Shown piece by piece: positions 25,217 to 33,048 of a stretch of DNA of 61,989 nucleotides. Origin of the DNA: Clostridiales bacterium (GTDB lineage: Bacteria; Bacillota; Clostridia; Christensenellales; Aristaeellaceae); assembly GCA_015056255.1 (NCBI GenBank), contig SVGP01000019.1:1-61989 (forward strand), read 5' to 3'. The position numbers and the translations under genes are program-made. The notes under the pieces are model-generated. The model saw only the letters and a program-made list of their open reading frames with translations, had not been told where the DNA came from and ran no database searches. The first letter of the stretch is position 1. Each line of letters opens with the position of its first letter.

Positions 25217-25245
25217 AAGGGGCCTATTGTAAAGGCCCCTTCTTT
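25217..25245 (+). terminator. terminator of the small Cys-rich protein gene
   Basis: Stem AAGGGGCCT (25217-25225) / AGGCCCCTT (25233-25241), seven-base loop, then CTTT. The AAGGAG site for the Nudix N-terminal fragment starts one base later. Confidence 0.85.
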
Positions 25246-25258
25246 AAGGAGAACCCAT

Positions 25259-25297
25259 ATGCATTTTTCAGACGATCTTGTGCGCTTTGTTCATTAA
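25259..25297 (+). pseudogene. N-terminal fragment of the Nudix gene, out of frame with the rest
   Basis: ATG 25259 has an AAGGAGA site and encodes MHFSDDLVRFVH before TAA. Reading on in the frame of the main Nudix ORF gives LNDQEKNDKEAM upstream of its first ATG. This matches the usual N-terminal run of this Nudix subfamily (...F.P.NEQE..DKE). Adding one base (for example a T in CATTA at about 25294) would join both parts into one protein. It is either a real single-base deletion or a sequencing/assembly error. Confidence 0.65.
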
Positions 25298-25326
25298 ACG
25301 ATCAGGAAAAAAACGATAAGGAAGCC

Positions 25327-25812
25327 ATGCTTTCGGCCATTTTAAAAGACGGCGAAAGCGTTCTTTTCAGGGAAAATCTACTTTATCATATGACGGGCTC
25401 ATCCATCATTGTAAATAAGGATAAAACCAAAACGCTCATGGCCTATCACAATATCTATCAATCCTGGGCCTGGACGGGCGGACATGCTGACGGCGAGACA
25501 GACCTTATGCGCCTTGCGATTCGCGAAGCCCGTGAGGAAACCGGCATACAGACGCTTACGCCGATTTCGGATGCGCCCATATCATGTGAAATCCTCCACG
25601 TGCTCCCGCACATGAAAAAAGGGAAATACGTAGGGCTGCATCTTCACTTCAATCTGACCTACGCCCTGATCGGCGATGAATCGGAGCCCCTTACCGTAAA
25701 AGCGGATGAAAACGCACGCGTCGGCTGGCTTCCGATTGACAGGCTCGGTGAATTCGTGTCCGAGCCCTTCATGATTCCGATCTATCAAAAAATCCTTGGC
25801 CGCATCGTCTAA
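25327..25812 (+). CDS. Nudix hydrolase (N-terminus possibly lost by frameshift)
   Basis: 161-aa Nudix-domain protein with AYHNIYQSWAWTGGHADGE and the Nudix box ending REAREETGI. One box position is unusual: the first Glu lies one residue early (GE-T where relatives have DE). Nudix enzymes hydrolyse nucleoside diphosphate-X compounds; the substrate here is unknown. The listed ATG has AAGGA upstream and could work, but about 20 conserved codons lie before it in two different frames (see the fragment at 25259). The stop overlaps the convergent spoIID-like gene's stop by 4 bp. It follows a terminator, so transcription probably depends on read-through. Confidence 0.85.
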   Translation: MLSAILKDGESVLFRENLLYHMTGSSIIVNKDKTKTLMAYHNIYQSWAWTGGHADGETDLMRLAIREAREETGIQTLTPISDAPISCEILHVLPHMKKGKYVGLHLHFNLTYALIGDESEPLTVKADENARVGWLPIDRLGEFVSEPFMIPIYQKILGRIV

Positions 25813-26768
25813 TCCCACATTTTGACAATTTCAACGTCCTTGAAATAATGGCTGATGATATCTTCCGCCTTTTCTCCGTTTTGCGCCATCTGGTATGCGC
25901 CCCACTGGGACAGCCCTACGCCGTGGCCATAGCCCCTTCCCTCAAATTCCACACCGTTATCTGTAACATTTACATGAGTAATGAGCGTGGATTTTAGTTT
26001 ATCGCTTCCAAGAGCGATTCGAAGTGACGGCGCGGATGCAGTCTTTCCATTGATCAGAAAATTGACAGCCCGCCCAGACGCGCCTGTTTCGCCGATCTCA
26101 ATGGTATCGACCTTCTCAATTGAAACGCCCATTTCGCCAAGCGCCTTTTTCATCTGTTCATTGGAAAACGTAACCGACCACGCCTGAACATTTTTGGGCG
26201 CTTTTTCGCTGTCGGGTGATTTTACGCTTTGCGTATAGGGCGGGTTTTCCTTGTATTCAAGGCCCTCCACTGGAAGCTCCGTAACGCCGCCGGAATGCGC
26301 GTGAAACCACGTGTTAGCCAGTTCTCCGTCATATGCCACGACCATGCCGCGCGTATCCGAAACCGCCTTTTTGATTTGGTCGTTGATGAGCGATTCGGAA
26401 TAGGCCTGCGCTTCCGTGATATCCGTTGAAATATCAGCGCCCGCGTATTTCGAATCGCGCGTTTCCAAAAAGCGCATGACATAAGTGCGCGCGAGAATCG
26501 CCTGCGCCTTCATCGCTTCTTCAGGCCAGTCGTTTTTGATTTCTCCGGCCAAAACGCCTTCCACATAGCTTTCAACGTCCATTCTCGTTGAAAGCTCCTC
26601 CTTTATGTTGTACACCGTGATTTCCGGAATGCCCTCGTCGTTCAGCGTAAGCTCATCGCTGATCTGGGGCTTTTTCGCATCCTCCGGCGCATCCCCTTTT
26701 TTCATGCACCCGGAAAGCGCATAAAACGCAAGCGCTATCGTGAGCACAGTCATTAGAAATCTCCGCAT
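25809..26768 (-). CDS. SpoIID/LytB-domain lipoprotein
   Basis: 319-aa exported protein with a lipoprotein signal (FYALSGC lipobox, Cys about 20) and a SpoIID domain: MDVESYVEGVLAGEI, WPEEAMKAQAILARTYV, and the C-terminal GRGYGHGVGLSQWGA. SpoIID cleaves glycan strands after stem peptides are removed, driving engulfment in sporulating cells; SpoIID/LytB proteins also occur outside sporulation. The start is ATG 26768: its site GGAGGTG lies inside the 3' arm of a terminator-like hairpin and six U's separate it from AUG. A GTG 9 nt upstream overlaps that site. Its role in sporulation is supported only by the presence of spoIVFA/B elsewhere in the window. Confidence 0.88.
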   Translation of the reverse strand: MRRFLMTVLTIALAFYALSGCMKKGDAPEDAKKPQISDELTLNDEGIPEITVYNIKEELSTRMDVESYVEGVLAGEIKNDWPEEAMKAQAILARTYVMRFLETRDSKYAGADISTDITEAQAYSESLINDQIKKAVSDTRGMVVAYDGELANTWFHAHSGGVTELPVEGLEYKENPPYTQSVKSPDSEKAPKNVQAWSVTFSNEQMKKALGEMGVSIEKVDTIEIGETGASGRAVNFLINGKTASAPSLRIALGSDKLKSTLITHVNVTDNGVEFEGRGYGHGVGLSQWGAYQMAQNGEKAEDIISHYFKDVEIVKMWD

Positions 26769-26798
26769 AAAAAACACCTCCGATTGTTTGTCGGAGGT
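26769..26798 (-). terminator. radA terminator that also contains the spoIID-like ribosome-binding site
   Basis: Minus-strand stem ACCTCCGA (26798-26791), seven-base loop, TCGGAGGT (26783-26776), then GTTTTTT directly before ATG 26768. As a terminator it would end radA transcripts. If read through, the folded stem hides the GGAGG of the next gene. Confidence 0.8.
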
Positions 26799-26814
26799 TA
26801 GTTTTTGCGTTTTT

Positions 26815-28212
26815 TTACGCTTTATACTTTCCGGGCGCGTTGTAAATGCCGAGAAATTTTAGCGCGTCAAACAGCGTTTCCGCGCCGATGGCGTTAAGGC
26901 CCTCAGGAATGCGGATGGATTTCAAATTTGCCTTGGGCAGGATCACATTTTTAAAGCCCAGCCGCTGGCATTCTCCAAGTCTTCTTTCCGCATGCGGAAC
27001 GGCGCGAAGCTCGCCCGCAAGGCCAACTTCGCCTAAAAGCGCCCAATCCGCGCCCAAAAGAAGATTTTTGCTGGACGACGCAATTGCCGCGCACACGGCA
27101 AGGTCGCTGGCAGGCTCGGTAAGCGTCATGCCGCCGGCAATATTGATATACACATCCTGATTATAAAGGGTAAGCGCCGCGCGTTTTTCAAGAACCGCCA
27201 GCAAAAGGAACAGTCTTCCCGTTTCAATGCCGCTGGACATGCGTCTGGGGTTTCCGAATACCGTCGGCGTAACCAGCGCCTGAACATCCGTCATCAAAGG
27301 ACGCGTTCCCTCCATCGCGCAATACACCACGCAGCCGCTTGCGTCGTGCGCGCGCTCGGACAAAAGCGTTTCGCTGGCGTTGGTCACTTCCCGCATGCCT
27401 TCAGAGGTCATTTCAAACATACCCAGCTCGTTTACCGAGCCGAAGCGGTTTTTTACCGCTCTTAGGAGCCTGTACTGGCTGCTTCTGTCGCCTTCAAAAT
27501 ACAATACCGCGTCCACCATGTGCTCAAGCACTCTCGGGCCCGCAATCGCGCCCTCCTTGGTCACGTGCCCGACCAGAAGCATCGCGCAGCCGCTGGTCTT
27601 TGCAAGGCGCATCAGCATCGCCGCGCTCTCCCTGACCTGTGAAACGCTTCCGGGCGCGGAGGATATTTCCGTCATATACATCGTCTGAATGGAGTCGATG
27701 ATCATGACGGTAGGCATAACCTCCTGCATGCGGCGTTCTATGATGGACACATCGTTTTCCGCGAGCACATAAAAGCCGGACGTATTTGCCCCCAGGCGGT
27801 TTGCGCGGAGCTTGATCTGCCTGGCGCTTTCTTCGCCCGAAACATACAACACCCGTTCGCCCCTTAAGGATACATTGGCCGAAAGCTGGGTAAGCAGCGT
27901 ACTTTTTCCAATGCCGGGATCGCCGCCCACCAGCACCATGCTGCCCTCGACGATGCCGCCGCCAAGCACCCTGTCCATTTCGCCGATATCGGTTGTCATG
28001 CGGCTGGAGGCTTCGTCAGGGATATCGTTTATTTCAAGCGCTGGCGCGCCGTTGCCCGGCGCGCGCTTGAGCTTTTTTTCTTCCACCAGAGCGGGCTGCC
28101 TGCTTTCCTCGGAAAACGTGTTCCATTTTCCGCATTCCGGGCACTTGCCCATCCATTTATTGGTTTCATATCCACATTCGGCGCATACGTAAACGCTCTT
28201 TATTTTTGCCAT
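26815..28212 (-). CDS. radA: DNA repair protein RadA
   Basis: 465-aa RecA-like branch-migration factor for recombinational repair. It starts with a C4 zinc finger (CAEC...CPEC, residues 10-27), then a RecA core with Walker A GGDPGIGKST and the RadA-specific KNRFG motif (VKNRFGSVNELGMFEM), and ends with a Lon-protease-like domain (about 290-450). The length is standard. It is divergent from the phosphoesterase gene, with overlapping promoters. A terminator-like hairpin follows 17 bp after the stop, then the spoIID-like gene on the same strand. Confidence 0.96.
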   Translation of the reverse strand: MAKIKSVYVCAECGYETNKWMGKCPECGKWNTFSEESRQPALVEEKKLKRAPGNGAPALEINDIPDEASSRMTTDIGEMDRVLGGGIVEGSMVLVGGDPGIGKSTLLTQLSANVSLRGERVLYVSGEESARQIKLRANRLGANTSGFYVLAENDVSIIERRMQEVMPTVMIIDSIQTMYMTEISSAPGSVSQVRESAAMLMRLAKTSGCAMLLVGHVTKEGAIAGPRVLEHMVDAVLYFEGDRSSQYRLLRAVKNRFGSVNELGMFEMTSEGMREVTNASETLLSERAHDASGCVVYCAMEGTRPLMTDVQALVTPTVFGNPRRMSSGIETGRLFLLLAVLEKRAALTLYNQDVYINIAGGMTLTEPASDLAVCAAIASSSKNLLLGADWALLGEVGLAGELRAVPHAERRLGECQRLGFKNVILPKANLKSIRIPEGLNAIGAETLFDALKFLGIYNAPGKYKA

Positions 28213-28255
28213 ATGATAAAAGTCCCATCCTTGTCATCATTCATAACCCTTTTTT

Positions 28256-28297
28256 ATTATATCACACCTTTACCTTTTGGACAAACCGTTTTATAAT
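28256..28297. promoter_or_regulatory. overlapping divergent promoters for radA and the phosphoesterase
   Basis: Minus strand (radA): TTGTCC (28284-28279), 17-bp spacer, TATAAT (28261-28256). Plus strand (phosphoesterase): TTTACC (28269-28274), 17-bp spacer, TATAAT (28292-28297). The two share about 16 bp, so simultaneous polymerase binding should be hindered. Confidence 0.62.
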
Positions 28298-28352
28298 ATA
28301 AGATAGCGATTTATCGAGAAAAATGCTTTCCAATCACAAAGGAGACGCAGTC

Positions 28353-29582
28353 ATGCCCGAAAAAACTACCGCGCGAAAAAATGTCAAAAAGCGCAAGGCG
28401 CAAAAAAAACATTCCTTCTGGAGTAAGGTCTGGACGCTCATTAAGCGCCTTAACTCCTTTGCAACCGCAGCGCACGAGGATAATGTTCAAAGAGAATATC
28501 ATATAGGCGCAAGAAAAATTACCTTCTTTGGCTTTATGGCGGCCATCATCATTGCGCTTTTTGTGCTGGTTCTGGCGATGAACGACCGCTCCGTTTCCAC
28601 CGATTACGAATCGATCATCATAACCGGCCTGCCCGAGGAATTTGAAGGCTACAAAATCCTGCATATTTCCGATCTTCAGGGCAAAAACTTCGGTCAGGAT
28701 CAATCCGCCCTCGGGCGCATCATCGGAAACCTTTCCTATGACGCGGTTATGATCACGGGCGACATGGTCGGAGAAAACGGCGACCCGACTGCGTTTTACG
28801 CGCTTTTGGACGTGCTCAACGCCCGAAAGCCCGTATATTTTATTGCCGGCGACAACGACCCCGCTCCGCTTCGCAAAGAAGCGCGCGACAATTCCTCCGA
28901 AACCCTGACTCTCAGCCAGATGGTTTTAAGCGACTGGGTGCTGGGCGCACAGGAACGCGGCGCAATTTTTTTAAATTCTCCTCAGAAAATCACAAAAGGT
29001 TCGAGCAACATCTGGCTTTTACCCGACACATTTTTAAACCTTGACGTCGCAAGCGCAGCCGAGCAGCTCAAGGAAGCGATGGATCAGGAAAGTGAAAGCA
29101 TGCTGGAGGGCGTTGCCAAAAGCCGCGAAACGCTTCCCTTTACAAGCTACCGCTATTCCATCATGAACAAAACCGAGGAAAAGCTGCTCACCTATAGCGC
29201 ACAGGACATCATCATTATGCTCTCCCACGAGGTTCCGACCGATTCGCAGATTTATGTATCCCAGGACGCGCTTAGTCAGGAAGAGCTCAAAAGTTACTAC
29301 CCCGCGCCCGACCTCATCCTTTCCGGCCACTTCTGCGGCGGCGAATGGCGCATTCCGGGCATCGGCGCATTCCACATTTCGTCCCGAATGTCCTCCCGCT
29401 ACGGTTGGTTCCCGAACCAGAAATACGTGTCCGGCGCCCGCTCCGTCGGTGGAACCATGGTATACACTTCGCCCGGCCTTTCCGTAACCGACGACACGCT
29501 CCTCCCCTTCCGTCTTATGAATCCTCCGAAAATCACTCTGATCACATTGACCGGCGAGCTTCCCGCAAGCTTCCTTGATTAG
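28353..29582 (+). CDS. membrane-anchored calcineurin-like metallophosphoesterase
   Basis: 409 aa. A very basic N-terminal tail is followed by one TM segment (about 62-82) and an extracytoplasmic phosphoesterase domain with the metal motifs HISDLQG, ITGDMVG, AGDNDPA, and SGHFCGGEW near the end; the pattern D-x-Q rather than D-x-H in the first block resembles some YkuE-like members. Such proteins act on nucleotides, phospholipid headgroups or wall phosphodiesters; the substrate is unknown. The start is ATG 28353 after AAAGGAG, while an upstream ATG at 28323 lacks a site. There is no obvious terminator, but a palindromic repeat lies 110 bp downstream. Confidence 0.85.
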   Translation: MPEKTTARKNVKKRKAQKKHSFWSKVWTLIKRLNSFATAAHEDNVQREYHIGARKITFFGFMAAIIIALFVLVLAMNDRSVSTDYESIIITGLPEEFEGYKILHISDLQGKNFGQDQSALGRIIGNLSYDAVMITGDMVGENGDPTAFYALLDVLNARKPVYFIAGDNDPAPLRKEARDNSSETLTLSQMVLSDWVLGAQERGAIFLNSPQKITKGSSNIWLLPDTFLNLDVASAAEQLKEAMDQESESMLEGVAKSRETLPFTSYRYSIMNKTEEKLLTYSAQDIIIMLSHEVPTDSQIYVSQDALSQEELKSYYPAPDLILSGHFCGGEWRIPGIGAFHISSRMSSRYGWFPNQKYVSGARSVGGTMVYTSPGLSVTDDTLLPFRLMNPPKITLITLTGELPASFLD

Positions 29583-29691
29583 AGCATATTGTGTTTGGCA
29601 TATGCACAACAGTCCAAAAAGAGAAGAGGCTGTCTCAAAACATGTTTTGCCTTCGGCTTTAATGATATGCTTCTTAATAACATGAACTACA

Positions 29692-29760
29692 GGACGGGAA
29701 ACCCGTCCCCTACAGGAAGAAACCATCATGTTTCCGTTGTAGGGGACGGGTTTCCCGTCC
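29692..29760. repeat. palindromic intergenic repeat, copy 2
   Basis: Perfect 23-bp inverted arms (29692-29714 and 29738-29760) with a 23-bp centre. Each arm contains the self-complementary core GGACGGG-AAA-CCCGTCC. It matches copy 1 (24190-24265) in arm sequence but not in the centre. This is the only recognisable structure in the 227-bp gap after the phosphoesterase gene. Confidence 0.88.
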
Positions 29761-29809
29761 CGGTTTCGTGTTTTATGCTTTTAATGTGATAACGCCTTTT
29801 TTTCAACTG

Positions 29810-31444
29810 TTATTCTGTATAATACTGCGCCTGGGCGTTCCACAGCTCGTAGTATTTACCATTTGTGTCGGCAACGAGAGTTGCGTGGGAGCCTTGCTGA
29901 ATAACAGCACCCTCGTGGAACACGGCAATCTCGTCGCAGAACTTACAGGAAGACAGACGGTGGGAGATATAGATGGCGGTCTTATCGCCTGCGATCTCGT
30001 CAAACTTTCCGTAAATCTCAGCTTCTGCAATCGGGTCGAGAGCTGCCGTAGGCTCGTCGAGGATAATAAACGGAGCATCCTTGTAGAGCGCACGGGCAAT
30101 GGCGATCTTCTGTGCTTCGCCACCGGAAATATCAACGCCGTCTTTGTTCAAGGCATCCTTGTAGAGATAGGTTTCAGTACCGTCCTTCATTTTGATAAAT
30201 CTGTCAGCGAACCCCGCTTTTTCAAGACAGTCAATGACAAGCTCTTTGTCATAATCAACCTTACCGGCTACATTCTCTCCGAGCTTCAAACTGAGCAGCT
30301 TGAAGTCCTGGAACACAACGGAGAAAATGTCCATGTATTCACGATAATTGTACTTGCGAATATCGATGCCGTTCAGCAGAATTTCGCCCTCAGTAGGATC
30401 ATACAAACGGCACAGCAGTTTGATGAAGGTGGTTTTGCCCGAACCGTTCATGCCGACAACTGCAAGGCGTTTGCCGATTTCAAATTTCATGTTGACATTG
30501 CGAAGTGCGTAGTTTTCGCTGCCTGGATATTTGAAAGACACATTGCGGAACTCAACTTGATATTTTCTGTCACGGCGCTTTTCGACAGTAAGACTTCCTT
30601 GATACATATTGTCGGGAATATCAAGATAGTCAAAGGTCAGTTCAATGAATGGCGTGTTGTTACGCATAAGACCGAATCCGGATACAAGGCTTGACATACC
30701 GCCCGATACTTTGGTGATTGCGGCAACATATTGTGTTACCGAACCAAGACCAAATGCTCCTGCCAATGCCTTAAGGCAGACAAATGTATAAACAATTCCC
30801 GTGAAGATCACGGAGACTGCTGCAGAGGCAGCACTGTACAATCCCATCGGTCCCCAAGCATAGTGAGCGAATAGACCGTTAGATCCGAAGGTTTCTTCCT
30901 TATTGCGGTTGTATCTGTCGCAGATCTTATCTTGTCGGTACATTCTTACATCAGTTGCGAGAGTGCTGTAATAACCAAGATAACCGAAGAAGCTGAACAA
31001 GCGATTGCCGAGATTGTGGTCATCTGCGTGTTTGGCATAATAGCTGCCCGACTTATTACTGAGCATAGGGGCAATAAAGGTAACCGCTAACATAACCATG
31101 ATAACACCGAGAACTACCCAGGGGTTATTCAGTATAGTCAAAGAACCTGCGTCAGACGGAACATTAATCACGAACAGCGAAACCGTAAGTGCCAGACCGC
31201 CGAGCAGAGTGAAAACAGAGGAGCAAAGCTCTCCGCAACATTCAAGCACTCTGGCAAGACCCCAACCACCACCGTTAAAGCTCTGTCGGATGGATGACAG
31301 CATTTCGGCAGTATGCGTATCGTCAAGATTAACATAATCGGTATCAAGCATTTTTTCGGAAACGATATGCTCGATCTTTAGCCAATCACCCGTGCTTTGC
31401 GTGTTCTTCCACTTACTGAGAAGTGCCGTACCCAAAGCAATCAC
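29810..31444 (-). CDS. ABC exporter, permease fused to ATPase, N-terminus disrupted
   Basis: A half-transporter with several TM helices (about 70-265) followed by an ABC ATPase domain: Walker A GMNGSGKTT, Q-loop VVFQDFKLL, signature ISGGEAQK, Walker B FIILDEP, H-loop ISHRLSS. The ORF begins with GTG 31444, which has no ribosome-binding site. The family normally has about 100 more N-terminal residues with two TM helices. A plausible original start (31535) lies upstream in another frame. It follows the LytTR/GHKL pair on the same strand, an arrangement typical of peptide or antibiotic exporters, usually as two adjacent exporter genes; only one remains here. It may be non-functional. Confidence 0.8.
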   Translation of the reverse strand: MIALGTALLSKWKNTQSTGDWLKIEHIVSEKMLDTDYVNLDDTHTAEMLSSIRQSFNGGGWGLARVLECCGELCSSVFTLLGGLALTVSLFVINVPSDAGSLTILNNPWVVLGVIMVMLAVTFIAPMLSNKSGSYYAKHADDHNLGNRLFSFFGYLGYYSTLATDVRMYRQDKICDRYNRNKEETFGSNGLFAHYAWGPMGLYSAASAAVSVIFTGIVYTFVCLKALAGAFGLGSVTQYVAAITKVSGGMSSLVSGFGLMRNNTPFIELTFDYLDIPDNMYQGSLTVEKRRDRKYQVEFRNVSFKYPGSENYALRNVNMKFEIGKRLAVVGMNGSGKTTFIKLLCRLYDPTEGEILLNGIDIRKYNYREYMDIFSVVFQDFKLLSLKLGENVAGKVDYDKELVIDCLEKAGFADRFIKMKDGTETYLYKDALNKDGVDISGGEAQKIAIARALYKDAPFIILDEPTAALDPIAEAEIYGKFDEIAGDKTAIYISHRLSSCKFCDEIAVFHEGAVIQQGSHATLVADTNGKYYELWNAQAQYYTE

Positions 31445-31535
31445 TGCAGCAGAAACAAGTGTGATGATACCATGAGTTCTGACCCATGTTGTATTTTGGC
31501 TTGGAAGATTTTTCTTTTTTCGTTTTTTCTTTCAT
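31413..31535 (-). pseudogene. out-of-frame N-terminal remnant of an ABC exporter
   Basis: ATG 31535 opens a 40-codon frame beginning MKEKTKKEKSSKPKYNMGQNSWY, a basic tail followed by the typical entry into the first TM helix of this exporter class. It then becomes a Cys/His-rich nonsense run and stops. The downstream exporter ORF continues in the other frame with TLVSAAVIALGTALL. The junction near 31461-31468 is best explained by a deletion that removed the first TM helices, possibly most of a first exporter gene, and shifted the frame. Confidence 0.55.
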
Positions 31536-31573
31536 CACGAAAAACCACCATCCTTTCTGCGCTTATGATAGCA

Positions 31574-31608
31574 CAAAAATTCGTCCCCGGTTGATTTCGG
31601 GGACGAAT
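31574..31608 (-). terminator. terminator after the kinase gene
   Basis: Stem ATTCGTCCCCG (31579-31589) / CGGGGACGAAT (31598-31608) with a T-rich run on the minus-strand exit side (31578-31574). It separates the regulator/kinase pair from the exporter remnant. Confidence 0.85.
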
Positions 31609-31637
31609 CGTTATTCCTGGGTGATGAATTGCAAATT

Positions 31638-32300
31638 TCACACCTGCGGAAGCAGTATTTCTGTTGTGAAAGCTCCGTCCTCACTATTGCGGCTGATGTA
31701 TCCTTCAAGCCGTTCCACAATCGCATCTATGCGAACAAGACCGAAACCGTGTCCGTCGCCTTTGGTGCTGCGGAACAGCTTACCTTCCTTTTTCATCTTC
31801 TTGCCTGCGGTAAAGTTGGTAAAGGATATGTAGAGCTGGGTGTTCTTCATATCCATATATACACGGATCACCCTTCTGTTCTCCGGTAGCTTCACACTCG
31901 CTTCAATGGCATTGTCAAAGAGATTGCCAATGATGCAGCACAGATCAATCTCCGAGGATTTCAACTTTACAGGAATGTGTGCGTCTGCCACGACCTCAAT
32001 GCCTTTCGCTTTAGCAAGCGAGATCTTGGAATTGAGAATAGCATCGGTCATAGGGTTGCCGGTCTTGATTACCGTATCAACGGTAGTCAGATCTTCGTCG
32101 AGCAGGTCAAGATAATTCTTGATGGCATCGAGGTCGCCGTTTGCTGCGTATGCTTTCATCGTCTGAATGTGGTTGCGGTAGTCGTGCCGCCAACCACGAA
32201 TCTGACGGTACATATTATCAACTTCCCGGTAATGCGTTTCAATCAGCTCGTGCTGATAGGAAGCGATCTGTTTCTCTATTCTCTTTGAAAACAATCCCAT
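31638..32300 (-). CDS. soluble GHKL sensor histidine kinase (AgrC-like core without membrane domain)
   Basis: 220-aa kinase with the phospho-acceptor H-box GWRHDYRNHIQTMK (about 36-49), the N-box NLFDNAIEAS and the G-box GHGFGL. A short coiled region precedes the H-box and no TM segment exists, so it is cytosolic. Compact GHKL kinases of this kind are known in Clostridia beside LytTR regulators and ABC exporters. It lies 5 bp downstream of its partner regulator. What it senses is unknown; input may come through the exporter or a cytosolic ligand. Confidence 0.88.
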   Translation of the reverse strand: MGLFSKRIEKQIASYQHELIETHYREVDNMYRQIRGWRHDYRNHIQTMKAYAANGDLDAIKNYLDLLDEDLTTVDTVIKTGNPMTDAILNSKISLAKAKGIEVVADAHIPVKLKSSEIDLCCIIGNLFDNAIEASVKLPENRRVIRVYMDMKNTQLYISFTNFTAGKKMKKEGKLFRSTKGDGHGFGLVRIDAIVERLEGYISRNSEDGAFTTEILLPQV

Positions 32301-32305
32301 ACGCC

Positions 32306-33004
32306 TTACCTCATGTTGATGATTGCTCGGTTGATGCCGTCATACGCTCCCCGTGGGAGAGGAATGGCAGTTCCGTCGCTCAGTTTGATTTCTGTCTTGG
32401 TTACACGGCTGATCTGCGTTAGGTTGATGATCGTGGAACGCCCTACACGATAAAAGCGCTCGTCAAGCTGTTTTTCAAGCTCGCCCAAAGTCATTTTTAC
32501 CGTAACGTCAGACAGAGCATGAATGGTAACGTAGTTGCCGAACACATCGGCATACCGAATTTGATAAATCGGAACACGCACCATTTCGCCGCCGATCTCA
32601 AAGTTCAAGACCTTTTCATTCTTGGAAAGTTTCTCTGCGGCACGGTCGAGTACCGAGCAAAGTTTTTCTTCCATGACTGGCTTCATCAAGTAGTGGAGAG
32701 CTGCCACTTCGTAGCCTTCTGAAATGTAGTCGGAATAGCCCGTGATGAAAACGATCTGAACGGTGTCGTTGTTCCCCCTGAGCTGCTTCGCCATCGTTAC
32801 GCCGTCCATGGCTCCCATTTCAATATCCAGGAGAAGAATGTCGAAGTCGCTTTCTTCTGCATAGTGGAACAGGAAGTTCTCTGCAGAAGTAAAGGTATCG
32901 GTATGCACCACATGACCGGCATTCGCCGCCCAGCGATCAACCATATTCAAAACATATTGTCTGTCTGCATCTGAATCGTCGCAGATTGCAATTTTGTACT
33001 TCAT
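32306..33004 (-). CDS. LytTR-family response regulator
   Basis: 232 aa: a receiver domain (1-125) with acidic pocket CDDSD, phospho-acceptor Asp in LLLDIEMG (about 60) and the switch residues FITGYSDY and LMKP; then a LytTR DNA-binding domain (about 135-232) with YADVFGNYVTIH, FYRVGRSTIINL and a short basic end. It activates or represses targets with paired LytTR repeats and is phosphorylated by the adjacent GHKL kinase. AAGGACGGTGAG precedes ATG 33004, 44 bp after the APH-like gene, so the genes may share a transcript. Confidence 0.92.
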   Translation of the reverse strand: MKYKIAICDDSDADRQYVLNMVDRWAANAGHVVHTDTFTSAENFLFHYAEESDFDILLLDIEMGAMDGVTMAKQLRGNNDTVQIVFITGYSDYISEGYEVAALHYLMKPVMEEKLCSVLDRAAEKLSKNEKVLNFEIGGEMVRVPIYQIRYADVFGNYVTIHALSDVTVKMTLGELEKQLDERFYRVGRSTIINLTQISRVTKTEIKLSDGTAIPLPRGAYDGINRAIINMR

Positions 33005-33048
33005 GTTCTCACCGTCCTTATCATTGGGGGATCAGAAAACCGACTCCA

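Noticed and set aside
29583..29809. Possible mobile-element insertion near the exporter group
   Set aside because: The palindromic repeat is present but no integrase, transposase, direct repeats or tRNA attachment site was found, so a genomic island boundary cannot be claimed.
29768..30694. 308-codon plus-strand frame opposite the ABC exporter
   Set aside because: Antisense to the conserved ATPase domain; no domain of its own.
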